Shown here: positions 27,378 through 36,048 of the stretch, piece after piece
Numbering within the stretch: position 1 is the first letter of the stretch
How the letters are laid out: every line of letters begins with the position of its first letter
From: Comamonadaceae bacterium
GTDB lineage: Bacteria > Pseudomonadota > Gammaproteobacteria > Burkholderiales > Burkholderiaceae_C
Length of the DNA stretch: 55,276 nt
Assembly (NCBI GenBank): GCA_004144865.1
Contig: SEAY01000030.1
Location: 1-55,276, forward strand
Direction: 5' to 3'
The notes under the pieces: generated by a model
Told to the model about the DNA's origin: nothing
What the model saw: the letters and a program-made list of their open reading frames with translations, nothing else
The model's database searches: none
Made by a program: the position numbers and the translations under genes

Positions 27378-28217
27378 ATGACGCCGGAACAGTACGTCCA
27401 GCAGAAGGCCGCCGCCTCGGGCAGCAGCTTCTATTACGCCTTCCTCTTCCTGCCGCCGCCCCGGCGCGCGGCGATCACCGCCTTCTACGCGTTCTGCCGC
27501 GAAGTGGACGACGTGGTCGATGAAGTCACGGATCCGGGCGTCGCCCGCACCAAGCTCGCCTGGTGGCACGCGGAGGTGGCGCAGTCCTTCGCGGGCAACC
27601 CCTCGCATCCGGTGATGCGCGCGCTGATGCCCAGCGTGCCCGCCTTCGGGCTGCAGCAGGAACACCTGCAGGCGGTGATCCGCGGCTGCGAGATGGACCT
27701 GGAGCAGACCCGCTACCTCGACTTCCCCGGCCTGCAGCGCTACTGCCACCTGGTGGCCGGCGTCGTCGGCGAAGTGGCGGCGCGGATCTTCGGGCAGACG
27801 CAGGCCCAGACGACCGAGTACGCGCACAAGCTGGGGCTGGCCTTCCAGCTCACCAACATCATCCGCGACGTCGGCGAGGACGCGATGCGCGGGCGCATCT
27901 ACCTGCCCGTCAACGAATTGCAGCAGTTCGACGTGAAGGCGCACGAGATCCTGCAGCGCAAGCATTCCGACCGCTTCATCGCCCTGATGCGCTTCCAGGC
28001 GAAGCGCGCACACGCCGTGTATGAGGAGGCGCTGGCGTTGCTGCCGGCGCAGGACCGGCGCGCGCAGAAGCCCGGCCTGATGATGGCCAGCATCTACCGC
28101 ACGCTGCTGCGCGAGATCGAGGCCGACGACTTCCAGGTGCTGAACCAGCGCACCAGCCTCACTCCCGTGCGCAAGCTCTGGCTCGCCTGGAAGGTGCAGG
28201 CGCTGGGACGCATGTAG
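27378..28217 (+). CDS. hpnD: Presqualene diphosphate synthase HpnD
   Basis: It condenses two farnesyl diphosphates to presqualene diphosphate. The 279-residue protein has SSFYYAFLFLPPPRR, the first Asp-rich motif REVDDVVDE and the second NIIRDVGEDAMRGRIYLP, all diagnostic of squalene/phytoene synthases of the HpnD type. The ATG 26 bases after the hpnC stop is chosen because the much longer frame upstream is only a shadow of hpnC. Its stop TAG shares its last base with the GTG of hpnE, so the two are translationally coupled. Confidence 0.95.
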   Translation: MTPEQYVQQKAAASGSSFYYAFLFLPPPRRAAITAFYAFCREVDDVVDEVTDPGVARTKLAWWHAEVAQSFAGNPSHPVMRALMPSVPAFGLQQEHLQAVIRGCEMDLEQTRYLDFPGLQRYCHLVAGVVGEVAARIFGQTQAQTTEYAHKLGLAFQLTNIIRDVGEDAMRGRIYLPVNELQQFDVKAHEILQRKHSDRFIALMRFQAKRAHAVYEEALALLPAQDRRAQKPGLMMASIYRTLLREIEADDFQVLNQRTSLTPVRKLWLAWKVQALGRM

Positions 28218-29488
28218 TGCGGCAGCGCATCGCGATCGTGGGCGCCGGCTGGGCCGGACTGGCCGTGGCCGTCGCCTGCGCCGAACAGGGCCACGCGGTC
28301 ACGCTGGTGGAGGCATCGCGCGTGGCGGGTGGGCGCGCGCGCACCCTGGCCCTCGCGCTGCCGGACGGCGGCACGACGCTCGTCGACAACGGCCAGCACA
28401 TCCTGATCGGCGCCTACGCCGAGACCCTGCGCATGATGGAGAAGGTCGGCGTGCGGCCGGCGGACGCCTTGCTGCGCCTGCCGCTCACGCTGCTCGATCC
28501 GCAGGGGCACGGACTCGTCCTGCCGGCGTGGCCCGCGCCCTGGGACGCCGCGGCCGGCATCCTGCGCGCGCGCGGCTGGAGCTGGCGCGACAAGCTTTCG
28601 CTGCTGCGCGCCTCCACGGCGTGGCAACTGGCGCGCTTCCGCTGCGCGGAACATCTCAGCGTGGCGGAACTCACCCGCAACCTCACGCAGCGCGTGCGCG
28701 ACGAACTCATCGAGCCGCTGTGCGTGGCGGCGCTCAACACGCCCGCCGATCGTTCCAGCGCCAGCGTGTTCCTGCGCGTGCTGGGCGACGGCCTGTTCGG
28801 CAAGGGCTGGGGCGGCTGGGGCGGGTCGAACCTGCTGCTGCCCAAGCAGGAACTCGGCGCGTTGTTCCCGGACGCGGCGCAGCGCTGGCTGGCGGCGCAC
28901 AGCGCGCAGGTGCGCCTGGGGCAACGCGTGCAGGCGCTGCAGGCGCAGGGCACCGGATGGGCGCTGGACAGCGAGGATTTCGACGCGGTGATCCTGGCCA
29001 CGCCTTCCACCGAGGCCGCGCGCCTCGTCGAGCGCAGCGGCGTCGCGGCCGATGCGTGGCTGCGCGATGCGACGGCATTGGCGTTCGAGCCGATCGCGAC
29101 CGTGTACGCCATCGGCGGGCCGGCGCTGCCCCTGCCGATGCTGGCGCTGCGCTCGGGTCCTGCGCAGTTCGTCTTCGACCGGGCGCAGCTCGGCGGCCCG
29201 CCGGGGCTGCTCGCCTTCGTGGCGAGCGCCTGCCGCGGCGAGAAGGATGCGATCGAGCGCGAGGTGGTCGCACAAGCCGCGGCTCTCGGCTGGAACGTGC
29301 GGCCGGTGCAAACGGTGGTGGAAAAGCGCGCCACCTTCGCTTGCGTGCCGGGACTGCGTCGTCCCGCCATCGCGATCGCGCCGGGGCTCTGGGCCTGCGG
29401 GGACTACGTGGAAGGCCCTTATCCGGCCACGCTGGAAGGGGCGGTGCGCGCGGCGCTCGCGGTGAGCGCGCAAGTCGGCCCCGCCTAG
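28217..29488 (+). CDS. hpnE: Hydroxysqualene dehydroxylase HpnE
   Basis: A 423-residue FAD-dependent oxidoreductase that removes the hydroxyl of hydroxysqualene to give squalene. The N-terminal Rossmann motif VGAGWAGLAVA is followed by an acidic residue at LVEASRVAGGRAR, as in phytoene-desaturase-like enzymes. The middle contains VDNGQHILIGAY, typical of HpnE. The C-terminal flavin motif is GLWACGDYVEGPYPATLEGAVRA. It starts with GTG overlapping the hpnD stop and overlaps the convergent HAD gene by 4 bases at its 3' end. Confidence 0.94.
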   Translation: MRQRIAIVGAGWAGLAVAVACAEQGHAVTLVEASRVAGGRARTLALALPDGGTTLVDNGQHILIGAYAETLRMMEKVGVRPADALLRLPLTLLDPQGHGLVLPAWPAPWDAAAGILRARGWSWRDKLSLLRASTAWQLARFRCAEHLSVAELTRNLTQRVRDELIEPLCVAALNTPADRSSASVFLRVLGDGLFGKGWGGWGGSNLLLPKQELGALFPDAAQRWLAAHSAQVRLGQRVQALQAQGTGWALDSEDFDAVILATPSTEAARLVERSGVAADAWLRDATALAFEPIATVYAIGGPALPLPMLALRSGPAQFVFDRAQLGGPPGLLAFVASACRGEKDAIEREVVAQAAALGWNVRPVQTVVEKRATFACVPGLRRPAIAIAPGLWACGDYVEGPYPATLEGAVRAALAVSAQVGPA

Positions 29489-30177
29489 CCGATCATCTCC
29501 TGCAGTTCACCCAGGTGGGTGAGCGTCACGTGCGGCTCCTCGTCGTGCGGCCAGGGCGCATCGGAACGGTTCAGCCACGCCGCCTGCATGCCGGCGTTCA
29601 GCGCGCCCAGCACGTCGAGCGTGCTGTCGTCGCCGATGTGCAGCACGTGCTCGGGCATCGTGTCCACGGCGCCGGCGGCGGCGTGGAAGATGCGCGGATC
29701 GGGCTTGCCGACGCCGAACTCGCGCGCGCACACCGAGGCGCGGAAGAAGTGCGCGAGGCCGATGCGGTTCAGGTCGGCGTTGCCGTTGGACAGCGCAACG
29801 ACCGGGAAGCGCCGCGCCAGGTACTCCAGCGCCGGCAGCGCATCCTCGTACAGCGTCACGCGCTGCCGCTCCGCGAAGAAGGCTTCGAAGGCAGGATCGG
29901 CCAGCGCCGTGTCTTCGCCGGAGCGATGCAGCGCCAGGCGGATGGACTCGCGGCGCAGCGCGCTCATGTCGTGCTTGAGGTCGGGACGCGACGTGGTCAT
30001 CTCGCCGCGGATCTCGCGCAGGGCGGCAGCGTCGGAAAACAGCGCGGCGGCCGCGGGCGCATGCTGCGCCAGCCACTCCAGCAGCACCTGCTCGGCCCGT
30101 TCGATGGTGGGCCAGATCGGCCACAACGTGTCGTCCAGGTCGATGGTGATGGCCCTGATTTTCCCCGGGATGAGCAT
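29485..30177 (-). CDS. HAD-family hydrolase (phosphatase)
   Basis: A 230-residue HAD superfamily phosphatase of subfamily I. Motif I is DLDDTLW (nucleophile Asp13 or so), motif II is VVALSNGN, the lysine of motif III is in GVGKPDPRIF, and motif IV is HIGDDSTLD. The helical cap between about 25 and 110 suggests a small phosphorylated metabolite (FMN, sugar or 5'-nucleotide type substrates), but the substrate cannot be read. Its ATG faces that of hemH across only 17 bases, with no Shine-Dalgarno visible, so its mRNA may be leaderless. Confidence 0.88.
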   Translation of the reverse strand: MLIPGKIRAITIDLDDTLWPIWPTIERAEQVLLEWLAQHAPAAAALFSDAAALREIRGEMTTSRPDLKHDMSALRRESIRLALHRSGEDTALADPAFEAFFAERQRVTLYEDALPALEYLARRFPVVALSNGNADLNRIGLAHFFRASVCAREFGVGKPDPRIFHAAAGAVDTMPEHVLHIGDDSTLDVLGALNAGMQAAWLNRSDAPWPHDEEPHVTLTHLGELQEMIG

Positions 30178-30194
30178 GGCGGTGAGAATAACGC
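30178..30194. promoter_or_regulatory. 17-base divergent start region with symmetric -10-like element
   Basis: gagaataa reads as a -10-like box for the rightward gene, and the same bases read ttattctc for the leftward gene. Each box ends 5-7 bases before the respective ATG, which fits leaderless transcripts. No convincing -35 is seen on either side. Inference only. Confidence 0.35.
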
Positions 30195-31292
30195 ATGCCC
30201 ATCCCCACCGCGGCGCAGCCGGCCCACCGCCACGGCCAGCCGAGCCTCACCGCCATCCTGCTGTGCAACCTCGGCACGCCCGACGCCCCGACGCCGGCCG
30301 CCGTGCGCCGTTACCTCGCCGAGTTCCTCGCCGATCCGCGGGTGGTGGAGATCCCGCGCGCGCTGTGGTTGCCGCTGTTGTACGGCCTGATCCTGCCGCT
30401 TCGCTCAGCCAAGTCCGCGGCCAAGTACCAGGCCATCTGGACGCCCGAAGGCTCGCCCCTGAAGGTGTGGACCGAACGCCAGGCCAGGCGGCTGCAAGGC
30501 TGGCTGGGCGAACACGGGCATCGCGTGCGGGTGGCGTATGCCATGCGCTATGGCACGCCCTCGGTCGCCAGCCAGCTCGATGCCTTGAAGGAAGCCGGCG
30601 CCGACCGCATCCTCGTGCTGCCGGCCTACCCGCAGTATTCGGGCACGACCACGGCCAGCGTGGTCGATGCGGTGACCGAATGGACGCGCACCCAGCGCGC
30701 CGTGCCGGAACTGCGCTTCGTGAACCGCTACCACGACGACCGCGGCTACATCCTGGCCCTGGCACGGCTCATCGAGCGGCACTGGCGCGAGCACGGAAGG
30801 CCCGACCACCTGGTCATGAGCTTCCATGGCGTGCCCGAACGCACGCTGCTGCTCGGCGATCCGTACCACTGTGAATGCCGCAAGACCGCGCGCCTGCTGG
30901 CCGAATCGCTGCAGCTCGCGCCGGAGCAGTACACCGTGACTTTCCAGTCCCGCTTCGGCAAGGCGAAATGGCTGGAGCCTTACACGCAGCCGACCCTGGA
31001 GGCGATGGCGCGCCAGGGCACGCAGCGCGTGGACGTGGTCTGCCCCGGTTTCACGAGTGACTGCCTGGAGACGCTGGAGGAGATCGCGATGGAATGCCGC
31101 GACGCCTTCCTCGCCGCGGGCGGCCGCGAGTTCCACTACATCCCTTGCCTCAACGACGAGACGGACTGGATAGCGGCGCTGGGGCACATCGCGCAGCAGC
31201 ACCTGGCGGGATGGCCGACGCAATCCGTTGCGGATCCCGCGGCGCTGGCGGCGCAGAAGCAGCGGGCGATGGCGCTGGGCGCAGCGGGGTAA
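30195..31292 (+). CDS. hemH: Ferrochelatase
   Basis: It inserts Fe2+ into protoporphyrin IX, the last step of heme b synthesis, and is peripheral at the inner membrane. The 365-residue protein has [13 protein letters not shown], the [12 protein letters not shown] segment with the metal-site histidine, [30 protein letters not shown] and the glutamate-containing [15 protein letters not shown]. The cysteines in HCEC are as in beta-proteobacterial relatives. The cassette at 2210-5665 would be a heavy heme consumer, but no direct link is shown. It is followed by a REP pair. Confidence 0.96.
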   Translation: MPIPTAAQPAHRHGQPSLTAILLCNLGTPDAPTPAAVRRYLAEFLADPRVVEIPRALWLPLLYGLILPLRSAKSAAKYQAIWTPEGSPLKVWTERQARRLQGWLGEHGHRVRVAYAMRYGTPSVASQLDALKEAGADRILVLPAYPQYSGTTTASVVDAVTEWTRTQRAVPELRFVNRYHDDRGYILALARLIERHWREHGRPDHLVMSFHGVPERTLLLGDPYHCECRKTARLLAESLQLAPEQYTVTFQSRFGKAKWLEPYTQPTLEAMARQGTQRVDVVCPGFTSDCLETLEEIAMECRDAFLAAGGREFHYIPCLNDETDWIAALGHIAQQHLAGWPTQSVADPAALAAQKQRAMALGAAG

Positions 31293-31302
31293 TCTGCACG
31301 TT

Positions 31303-31404
31303 GGGGTTCGGCTTCGCGCTCACCGCCAACCTACGGGGAGGATTCCGACGGAATGGCGTCGCGCGTGAGGGCCGTAGGTCGGGGTGAGCGCGAAGCCGAA
31401 CCCC
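31303..31404. repeat. REP-like pair, family A, with 35-base centre
   Basis: Leftward unit 31303-31336 (ggggttcggcttcgcgctca...cctacgg) and rightward unit 31372-31404 (ccgtaggtcggggtgagcgc...cgaacccc) pair almost fully, with one single-base gap. It lies between convergent hemH and the hydrolase gene. Confidence 0.85.
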
Positions 31405-31431
31405 GACGCACCCGGCGTCCCAGCCTCCGGC

Positions 31432-32325
31432 TCAGGCGTGCGCCGGAACCGCCGCCGTCGCCTCGTGCTGCTCGATGAAAGCACGCACCAGCTGGAGCTG
31501 GTCCGGCACGTTCAGCGCCGGCGCGTGCCCGCAGCCCGGTACTTCGACGACGCGCGCCAGTCCCAGTGCGCCGGGGCCGCGGACCATCATCTCTGCGGCC
31601 GCGTCGGGCAGCACGAGATCGGATTCGGCGCCGCGCAGCAGCAGCACCGGCAGGCGCAGTTCGTCATAGTGCGCCCACAGGTCGTAGTCGTTCGGGTGGT
31701 CGATGAACTGCCGCACCATCGCCGGGTCGTAGTGCGGCGTCAGGCGGCCATCCGGGAGGCGGCGCGCCGACGTCTCCGCCAGGCGCCGCCACTGCGCGTC
31801 ACTCAGCCAGCCATAGGGCTTGTAGACCTGGCGGAAGAACGCCTCGAGTTCCGCCATCGTGGCGAAGGACGGCGGGTTGCCGGCGTAGTTCCGGATCCGA
31901 TCCACCGCCGCGGCGGCCAGGCGCGGTGCGTTGTCATTCAGCACCAGGCTCTGGATGCGCTGCTTCATGCGCGGCTCGAACAGGCCGGACGCGCAGACCG
32001 TGCCGATCGCACCGCCCATCGAGGTGCCGATCCAATGCGCGCGCTCCACCCCGAGCTGGTCGAACAGCTCCGCGGCCACCCTCGCGTAGAACGCCAGCTG
32101 GTATTCGTTGGCGGGGTCCGGGCTCCACTGGCTGAAGCCGCGCCCTATCGTGTCGGGGCAGATCACGCGGTAGCGGTCCGACAGCGCCAGCGCCAGATCG
32201 TCCATGTCACGCCCCGTGCGCGCCAGGCCGTGCCACGCGACGACGGTGCGGCTGTGCTCCCCGCCCCACTCCGTGAAATGGATTTCGCGGCCCGCGCAGG
32301 TGACGTAGTTGGATGTGAAGCTCAT
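31432..32325 (-). CDS. Alpha/beta-fold hydrolase
   Basis: A 297-residue serine hydrolase. The nucleophile serine sits in GTSMGG, the oxyanion region is WHGLARTGRDMDDLA, the acid is probably the aspartate of RGAESDLVLP, and the histidine is in GCGHAPALNVP. No signal peptide, hence cytosolic. It starts 9 bases after livM and is the last gene of the ABC uptake operon, so I infer that it cleaves the imported compound (an ester, lactone, amide or ring-fission product). Family relatives include meta-cleavage and haloalkane-type hydrolases; the substrate is unknown. Confidence 0.85.
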   Translation of the reverse strand: MSFTSNYVTCAGREIHFTEWGGEHSRTVVAWHGLARTGRDMDDLALALSDRYRVICPDTIGRGFSQWSPDPANEYQLAFYARVAAELFDQLGVERAHWIGTSMGGAIGTVCASGLFEPRMKQRIQSLVLNDNAPRLAAAAVDRIRNYAGNPPSFATMAELEAFFRQVYKPYGWLSDAQWRRLAETSARRLPDGRLTPHYDPAMVRQFIDHPNDYDLWAHYDELRLPVLLLRGAESDLVLPDAAAEMMVRGPGALGLARVVEVPGCGHAPALNVPDQLQLVRAFIEQHEATAAVPAHA

Positions 32326-32334
32326 CGCGTCCCC

Positions 32335-33468
32335 TCAGGTGGTCTTCGGATCCTCGGCGGCGGCCGGCGCCGGCGAGCCGGCACTGGCAGGCGCCTTCGC
32401 CCGCACGGGCGTGCGCAGCGCGCGCAGGCGCCCCACCACGCCCGTGGGGAAGTAGTACACCGACAGCACGAACAGCACGCCGAGCCAGAGCAGCCAACGG
32501 TCGGGCGACAGCAGCGCGGCCAGCCAGGGCAGCCCCGACACGGCATCGCTCGCGAGCTTCAGTAGGTCCTGCAGGTAGCTCTGTGCCACCACGAACAGGC
32601 CGGAACCGATCGCCGCCCCGTAGATCGTGCCCATGCCGCCGATCACCACGATCAGCAGCACGTCCAGCATGATCTCGAACGACAGCGTGGTGTCGGGCCC
32701 GTTGTAGCGCAGCCAGATCGCCAGCATGGCGCCGGCCAGGGTGGCGAACAGCGCTGACAGCACGCTGGAGATCGTGCGGTACACCACCACGCGGTACCCG
32801 ATCGCCTCGGCGCGGAACTCGTTCTCCCGAATGGCCTGCAGCACGCGCCCGAAGGGCGAATTCACGATGCGCAGCATGGCGAGGAAGAGCACCACCGTCA
32901 CGACGAACAGCAGGTAGTAGCTGATGGTCCGGCCGTCGATCAAGACGCCCAGGAACTCCGTCGCGAACGGTTCGTACGAAGGCGACAGCAGCTCCGGCAT
33001 CTTGAAGGTCAGGCCGTCCTCGCCGCCGGTGAACTCCGAAAGCTGCGAAGCGAGGGTCTGGAACGCCGCCGCGAAGGCGAGCGTGATCATCGAGAAGAAG
33101 ATCGCGCGCACCCGTAGCGAGAACAGCCCGATCGCCGCCGCCAGCACCAGCGAGATCGCCAGCGCGCAGGCGATGCCGACCGCCAGCGCGCCCCAGCCTG
33201 CGCCCATGCGGGTCGATGCGATGGCCACGCCGTACGCGCCTATGCCGAAGAACATGGTGTGCGCGAAGCTCACGATGCCCGTGTAGCCGAGCAGCAGGTC
33301 GAAGCTCGCCACCAGCACGATGAAGACCAGGATCTTGGCCGCGACGTTGAGCGCCTTCACGCCGGGGATGGCGAAGGGCGTGACGGCGAGCGCGACGAAC
33401 AGCGCGATCAGGATCACCGCCAGGATGCGGCTGCGCGGCAGGTCGTTGGAGAGGAGTCGGGTCAGCAT
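32335..33468 (-). CDS. livM: Branched-chain-amino-acid-type ABC transporter permease (LivM-like)
   Basis: A 377-residue inner-membrane permease of the HAAT family, with about ten helices. The LivM signature is seen in LGYTGIVSFAHTMFFGIGAYG (first third) and VVIGGMGTIYGAAIGSG near the end, and RAIRENE-type RVLQAIRENEFRAEAIGY couples to the ATPase. The C-terminus is a 25-residue Ala/Pro-rich extension after RLRALRTP. It lies 7 bases after livH. Actual substrates of such systems include amino acids, urea, amides and aromatic acids; the symbol marks homology only. Confidence 0.93.
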   Translation of the reverse strand: MLTRLLSNDLPRSRILAVILIALFVALAVTPFAIPGVKALNVAAKILVFIVLVASFDLLLGYTGIVSFAHTMFFGIGAYGVAIASTRMGAGWGALAVGIACALAISLVLAAAIGLFSLRVRAIFFSMITLAFAAAFQTLASQLSEFTGGEDGLTFKMPELLSPSYEPFATEFLGVLIDGRTISYYLLFVVTVVLFLAMLRIVNSPFGRVLQAIRENEFRAEAIGYRVVVYRTISSVLSALFATLAGAMLAIWLRYNGPDTTLSFEIMLDVLLIVVIGGMGTIYGAAIGSGLFVVAQSYLQDLLKLASDAVSGLPWLAALLSPDRWLLWLGVLFVLSVYYFPTGVVGRLRALRTPVRAKAPASAGSPAPAAAEDPKTT

Positions 33469-33475
33469 CGCGTGC

Positions 33476-34459
33476 TCACTTGCTCAGCGCATAGACACCC
33501 TGCGGCCGCCACAACAGGATGGCCATCATCAGCAGGATGTTGGAGAACAGCGCCATCTTGGGCACCAGGAAGCCGGTGTAGTTGGCCATCAGCCCCACCA
33601 GCAGCGCACCGACCAGCGCGCCCGTGGTCGAGCCCAGGCCGCCGATGATCAGCACGATGAAGATCAGCACGTTGACCTGCGCGCCCATCTGCGGGATCAC
33701 GTTCTGCTGGTACATGCCCCACATCACGCCGCCCAGTCCGGCCAGGGCGCTGCCGACCACGAACACGCCGATGAACAGCACCTTGATCCGGTAGCCGAGC
33801 GACTCCACCATCTCGCGGTCCTGCACGCCGGCGCGGATCAGCAGGCCGATCTTGGTGCGCGTGAGGGTCCACAGCAGCACGCCGAAGACGATGGCGCCCA
33901 CGATCACGGCGAGCAGGCGGTACTTCTCCATCGCCGCGTCGCCGAGGTAGATCGTGCCCTTCAGGCCTTCGGGCAGCGGAAGGGGGATCTGCATCGGGCC
34001 CCAGATCACCTTGATCAGCTCCTCGCCGATGATCATGCCGCCCATGGTGATCAGGATCTGCTTCAAGTGGTTGCCGTACACCGGGCGCACGATGAAGCGC
34101 TCGAAGGCGAGGCCGACCGCGCCCGCCACCAGCATGGCGACGACCATCGCCGGCAACACCGCGAGCAGGTTCACCCACAGGCTGCCGGACGCCGTGTAGT
34201 CCCCCATCGCGCCCAGGACGCTCGTGGCCACGAAGGCGCCCAGCGCGATGAACACGCCATGGCCGAAGTTCAGCACGTCCATCAGGCCGAACACCAGCGT
34301 GAGGCCGGAAGCGATGATGAAGATGATCATGCCCATCGCGAGGCCGGCCACGGTGAGCGTGAGCCACGTGGAGCTCGAGCCGATGAAGGGCAGCACCAGC
34401 ACGGCGAGCACCGGCACCAGCGCCAGCGGCTTCCAGTCGAAATCCTTGAACAGGTTCAT
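33476..34459 (-). CDS. livH: Branched-chain-amino-acid-type ABC transporter permease (LivH-like)
   Basis: A 327-residue permease partner of LivM. Signature segments are GLTLVFGLMDVLNFGHGVFIALGAF and, in the C-terminal half, IGGLGSTTGALVGALLVGL. RAGVQDREMVESLGYRIK is the EAA-like coupling loop. The ATG overlaps the upstream ATPase stop by 4 bases (ATGA). The frame is open far upstream but that part is only the shadow of the livF gene. It acts in the inner membrane as a heterodimer with LivM. Confidence 0.94.
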   Translation of the reverse strand: MNLFKDFDWKPLALVPVLAVLVLPFIGSSSTWLTLTVAGLAMGMIIFIIASGLTLVFGLMDVLNFGHGVFIALGAFVATSVLGAMGDYTASGSLWVNLLAVLPAMVVAMLVAGAVGLAFERFIVRPVYGNHLKQILITMGGMIIGEELIKVIWGPMQIPLPLPEGLKGTIYLGDAAMEKYRLLAVIVGAIVFGVLLWTLTRTKIGLLIRAGVQDREMVESLGYRIKVLFIGVFVVGSALAGLGGVMWGMYQQNVIPQMGAQVNVLIFIVLIIGGLGSTTGALVGALLVGLMANYTGFLVPKMALFSNILLMMAILLWRPQGVYALSK

Positions 34460-35181
34460 AGCGCCAGCCCGAGCAGCGAATGCTGCAGTTCCTCGTCGTC
34501 CGCCAGCTCCTTCATGGAGCCCGCGTGCACGACCACGCCGTTGTCCATCACGGCGACCGTGTCGCCCAGCCGCTTGGCGAAGTTGATGTTCTGCTCCACC
34601 AGCAGGATGGTCACGCCGCTCGCCTTGAGCTGGGCGAAGGCGTCGATCATGTTGTTGATGATCGCGGGTGCGAGCCCCTTGCTCGGCTCGTCCACGATCA
34701 GCAGCTCGCGCGGCTCCACGATGGCGCGCGCCACGGCCAGCATCTGCTTCTGTCCTCCCGAGAGCTTGCCCGCGGGATGGTTCCAGAATTTCTCCACGGC
34801 GGGGAACAGCCTGAAGATCCACTCCAGCCGCTGGGTGTCCATCTGGCCCGCGTGCTTGGCGCCGCGTGCGGCCAGCAGCATGTTCTCCTTCACCGTGAGG
34901 TCGGCGAAGATGCCCATGTTCTCGGGCACGTAGGCGATGCCGCGAGCGGCGATCTGCGGCGTGGGCGCCTGCGTGATGTCCTGGCCATCGAAGGCGACGC
35001 GGCCCTGCGACGCACGCCACAGGCCCATGATGGTGCGCAGCGTCGTCGTCTTGCCCGCGCCGTTGCGGCCAAGAAGCATGGTGAGCTGGCCGCGCGGCAC
35101 GGCGAGGTCCACGCCGTGCAGGATGTGGTATGCGCCGATGTGCGTGTGCACGCCGGAGAGTTCGAGAAGATTGGCGCTCAT
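34456..35181 (-). CDS. livF: ABC transporter ATP-binding protein (LivF-like)
   Basis: A 241-residue ATPase. Walker A is GRNGAGKTT, the signature LSGGQKQMLAVARA, Walker B LLIVDEPSKGLAP, and the switch histidine is replaced by Gln in LVEQNINFA, as is normal for LivF. It couples ATP hydrolysis to import through LivH/LivM together with LivG. Its start overlaps livG by 4 bases and its stop overlaps livH by 4 bases, indicating a tight translational chain. Confidence 0.95.
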   Translation of the reverse strand: MSANLLELSGVHTHIGAYHILHGVDLAVPRGQLTMLLGRNGAGKTTTLRTIMGLWRASQGRVAFDGQDITQAPTPQIAARGIAYVPENMGIFADLTVKENMLLAARGAKHAGQMDTQRLEWIFRLFPAVEKFWNHPAGKLSGGQKQMLAVARAIVEPRELLIVDEPSKGLAPAIINNMIDAFAQLKASGVTILLVEQNINFAKRLGDTVAVMDNGVVVHAGSMKELADDEELQHSLLGLAL

Positions 35182-35954
35182 GCGGCTTCCTTCTGGGTCG
35201 ACACGCCCAGGTAGGCTTCCTGCACCACGGGAGACGCGATGACTTCGGCCGGCTCGCCATCCGCCACCAGAGCCCCGTTGTGCAGCACGATGATCCGGTC
35301 CGCCAGTTCGCGCACCACGTCCATCTTGTGCTCCACCAGCAGGATCGTCTTGGTCTTGTCCGCCTTCAGCCTGCGGATCAGGTCCAGGATCACCGGCGCC
35401 TCGGCGTGGTTCATCCCCGCCGTCGGCTCGTCGAACATGTAGACCTGCGGCTCCAGCGCCATCAGCAGCGCCACTTCCAGCTTGCGCTGGTCGCCGTGCG
35501 GCAGGCTGGCGACGAGCTCGTGCTCCTTGGCCTTCATCGCCACCGCATCGAGGATCTCGTCGGCGCGCTGCGTCAGCGCCGCGTGGTCGCTCCAGATGCT
35601 CCACAGGTTCAGGCCGCGCCGGTGCCTGCCGTCGCGCGTGGCCTGCACGGCCAGGCGCACGTTCTCCAGCACGGAGAGGCGCGGGAACAGGTTGGTGAGC
35701 TGGAACGCGCGGCCCAGGCCGGCGCGCGTGCGCTGCGAGGCGCTGTCACCCGACAGGTCGCGGCCGCCCAGCGTCACGCTGCCGCTGGAGGCGCGCAGTT
35801 GCCCGGAGATCAGGTTGAAGTAGGTCGTCTTGCCGGCGCCGTTGGGGCCCACGATGGCGGTGAGCGTCCCCGGCTCGAACGAGCAGGTGACGCCGTTGAC
35901 CGCGACGTGGCCGCCGAAACGCACCGTCAGGTCCCGGGTGGCGAGGACGCTCAT
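35178..35954 (-). CDS. livG: ABC transporter ATP-binding protein (LivG-like)
   Basis: A 258-residue ATPase partner of LivF. Walker A is GPNGAGKTT, with GLGRAFQLTNLFPRLSVLENV after the Q-loop region and Walker B VYMFDEPTAGMNH. The signature region reads LPHGDQRKLEVA instead of the canonical LSGGQ, a known variation in LivG proteins. The ATG at 35954 (MSVLATRDL) is preferred over the 30-residue longer frame, which runs into the upstream hairpins. It lies 94 bases after the binding-protein gene. Confidence 0.94.
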   Translation of the reverse strand: MSVLATRDLTVRFGGHVAVNGVTCSFEPGTLTAIVGPNGAGKTTYFNLISGQLRASSGSVTLGGRDLSGDSASQRTRAGLGRAFQLTNLFPRLSVLENVRLAVQATRDGRHRRGLNLWSIWSDHAALTQRADEILDAVAMKAKEHELVASLPHGDQRKLEVALLMALEPQVYMFDEPTAGMNHAEAPVILDLIRRLKADKTKTILLVEHKMDVVRELADRIIVLHNGALVADGEPAEVIASPVVQEAYLGVSTQKEAA

Positions 35955-35982
35955 GAAGGCTTTTCCAGGATGTGCGAGGCCA

Positions 35983-36006
35983 CGCCCGGCGCCGAAGCGC
36001 CGGGCG
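35983..36006 (-). other. GC hairpin with UUCG tetraloop before livG
   Basis: A perfect 10-bp stem (cgcccggcgc/gcgccgggcg) whose loop reads TTCG in the leftward transcript, the extra-stable tetraloop class. There is no U-run. It lies just downstream of a true terminator-like hairpin and could protect the binding-protein mRNA 3' end or the livG leader. Confidence 0.6.
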
Positions 36007-36013
36007 ACACAAG

Positions 36014-36039
36014 AACAAGGCGGCAGCCGCCGCCTTGTT
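36014..36039 (-). terminator. Terminator/attenuator between binding protein and livG
   Basis: An 11-bp stem (aacaaggcggc/gccgccttgtt) with a 4-base loop, followed leftward by cttgtg and preceded by aaaa, so the transcript has U's after the stem. It begins 9 bases after the binding-protein stop and should cut most transcripts there. Confidence 0.65.
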
Positions 36040-36048
36040 TTCACCTTG

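Noticed and set aside
35955..36044. 30-residue N-terminal extension of LivG
   Set aside because: The extension overlaps the hairpins between the genes and lacks similarity to LivG N-termini.
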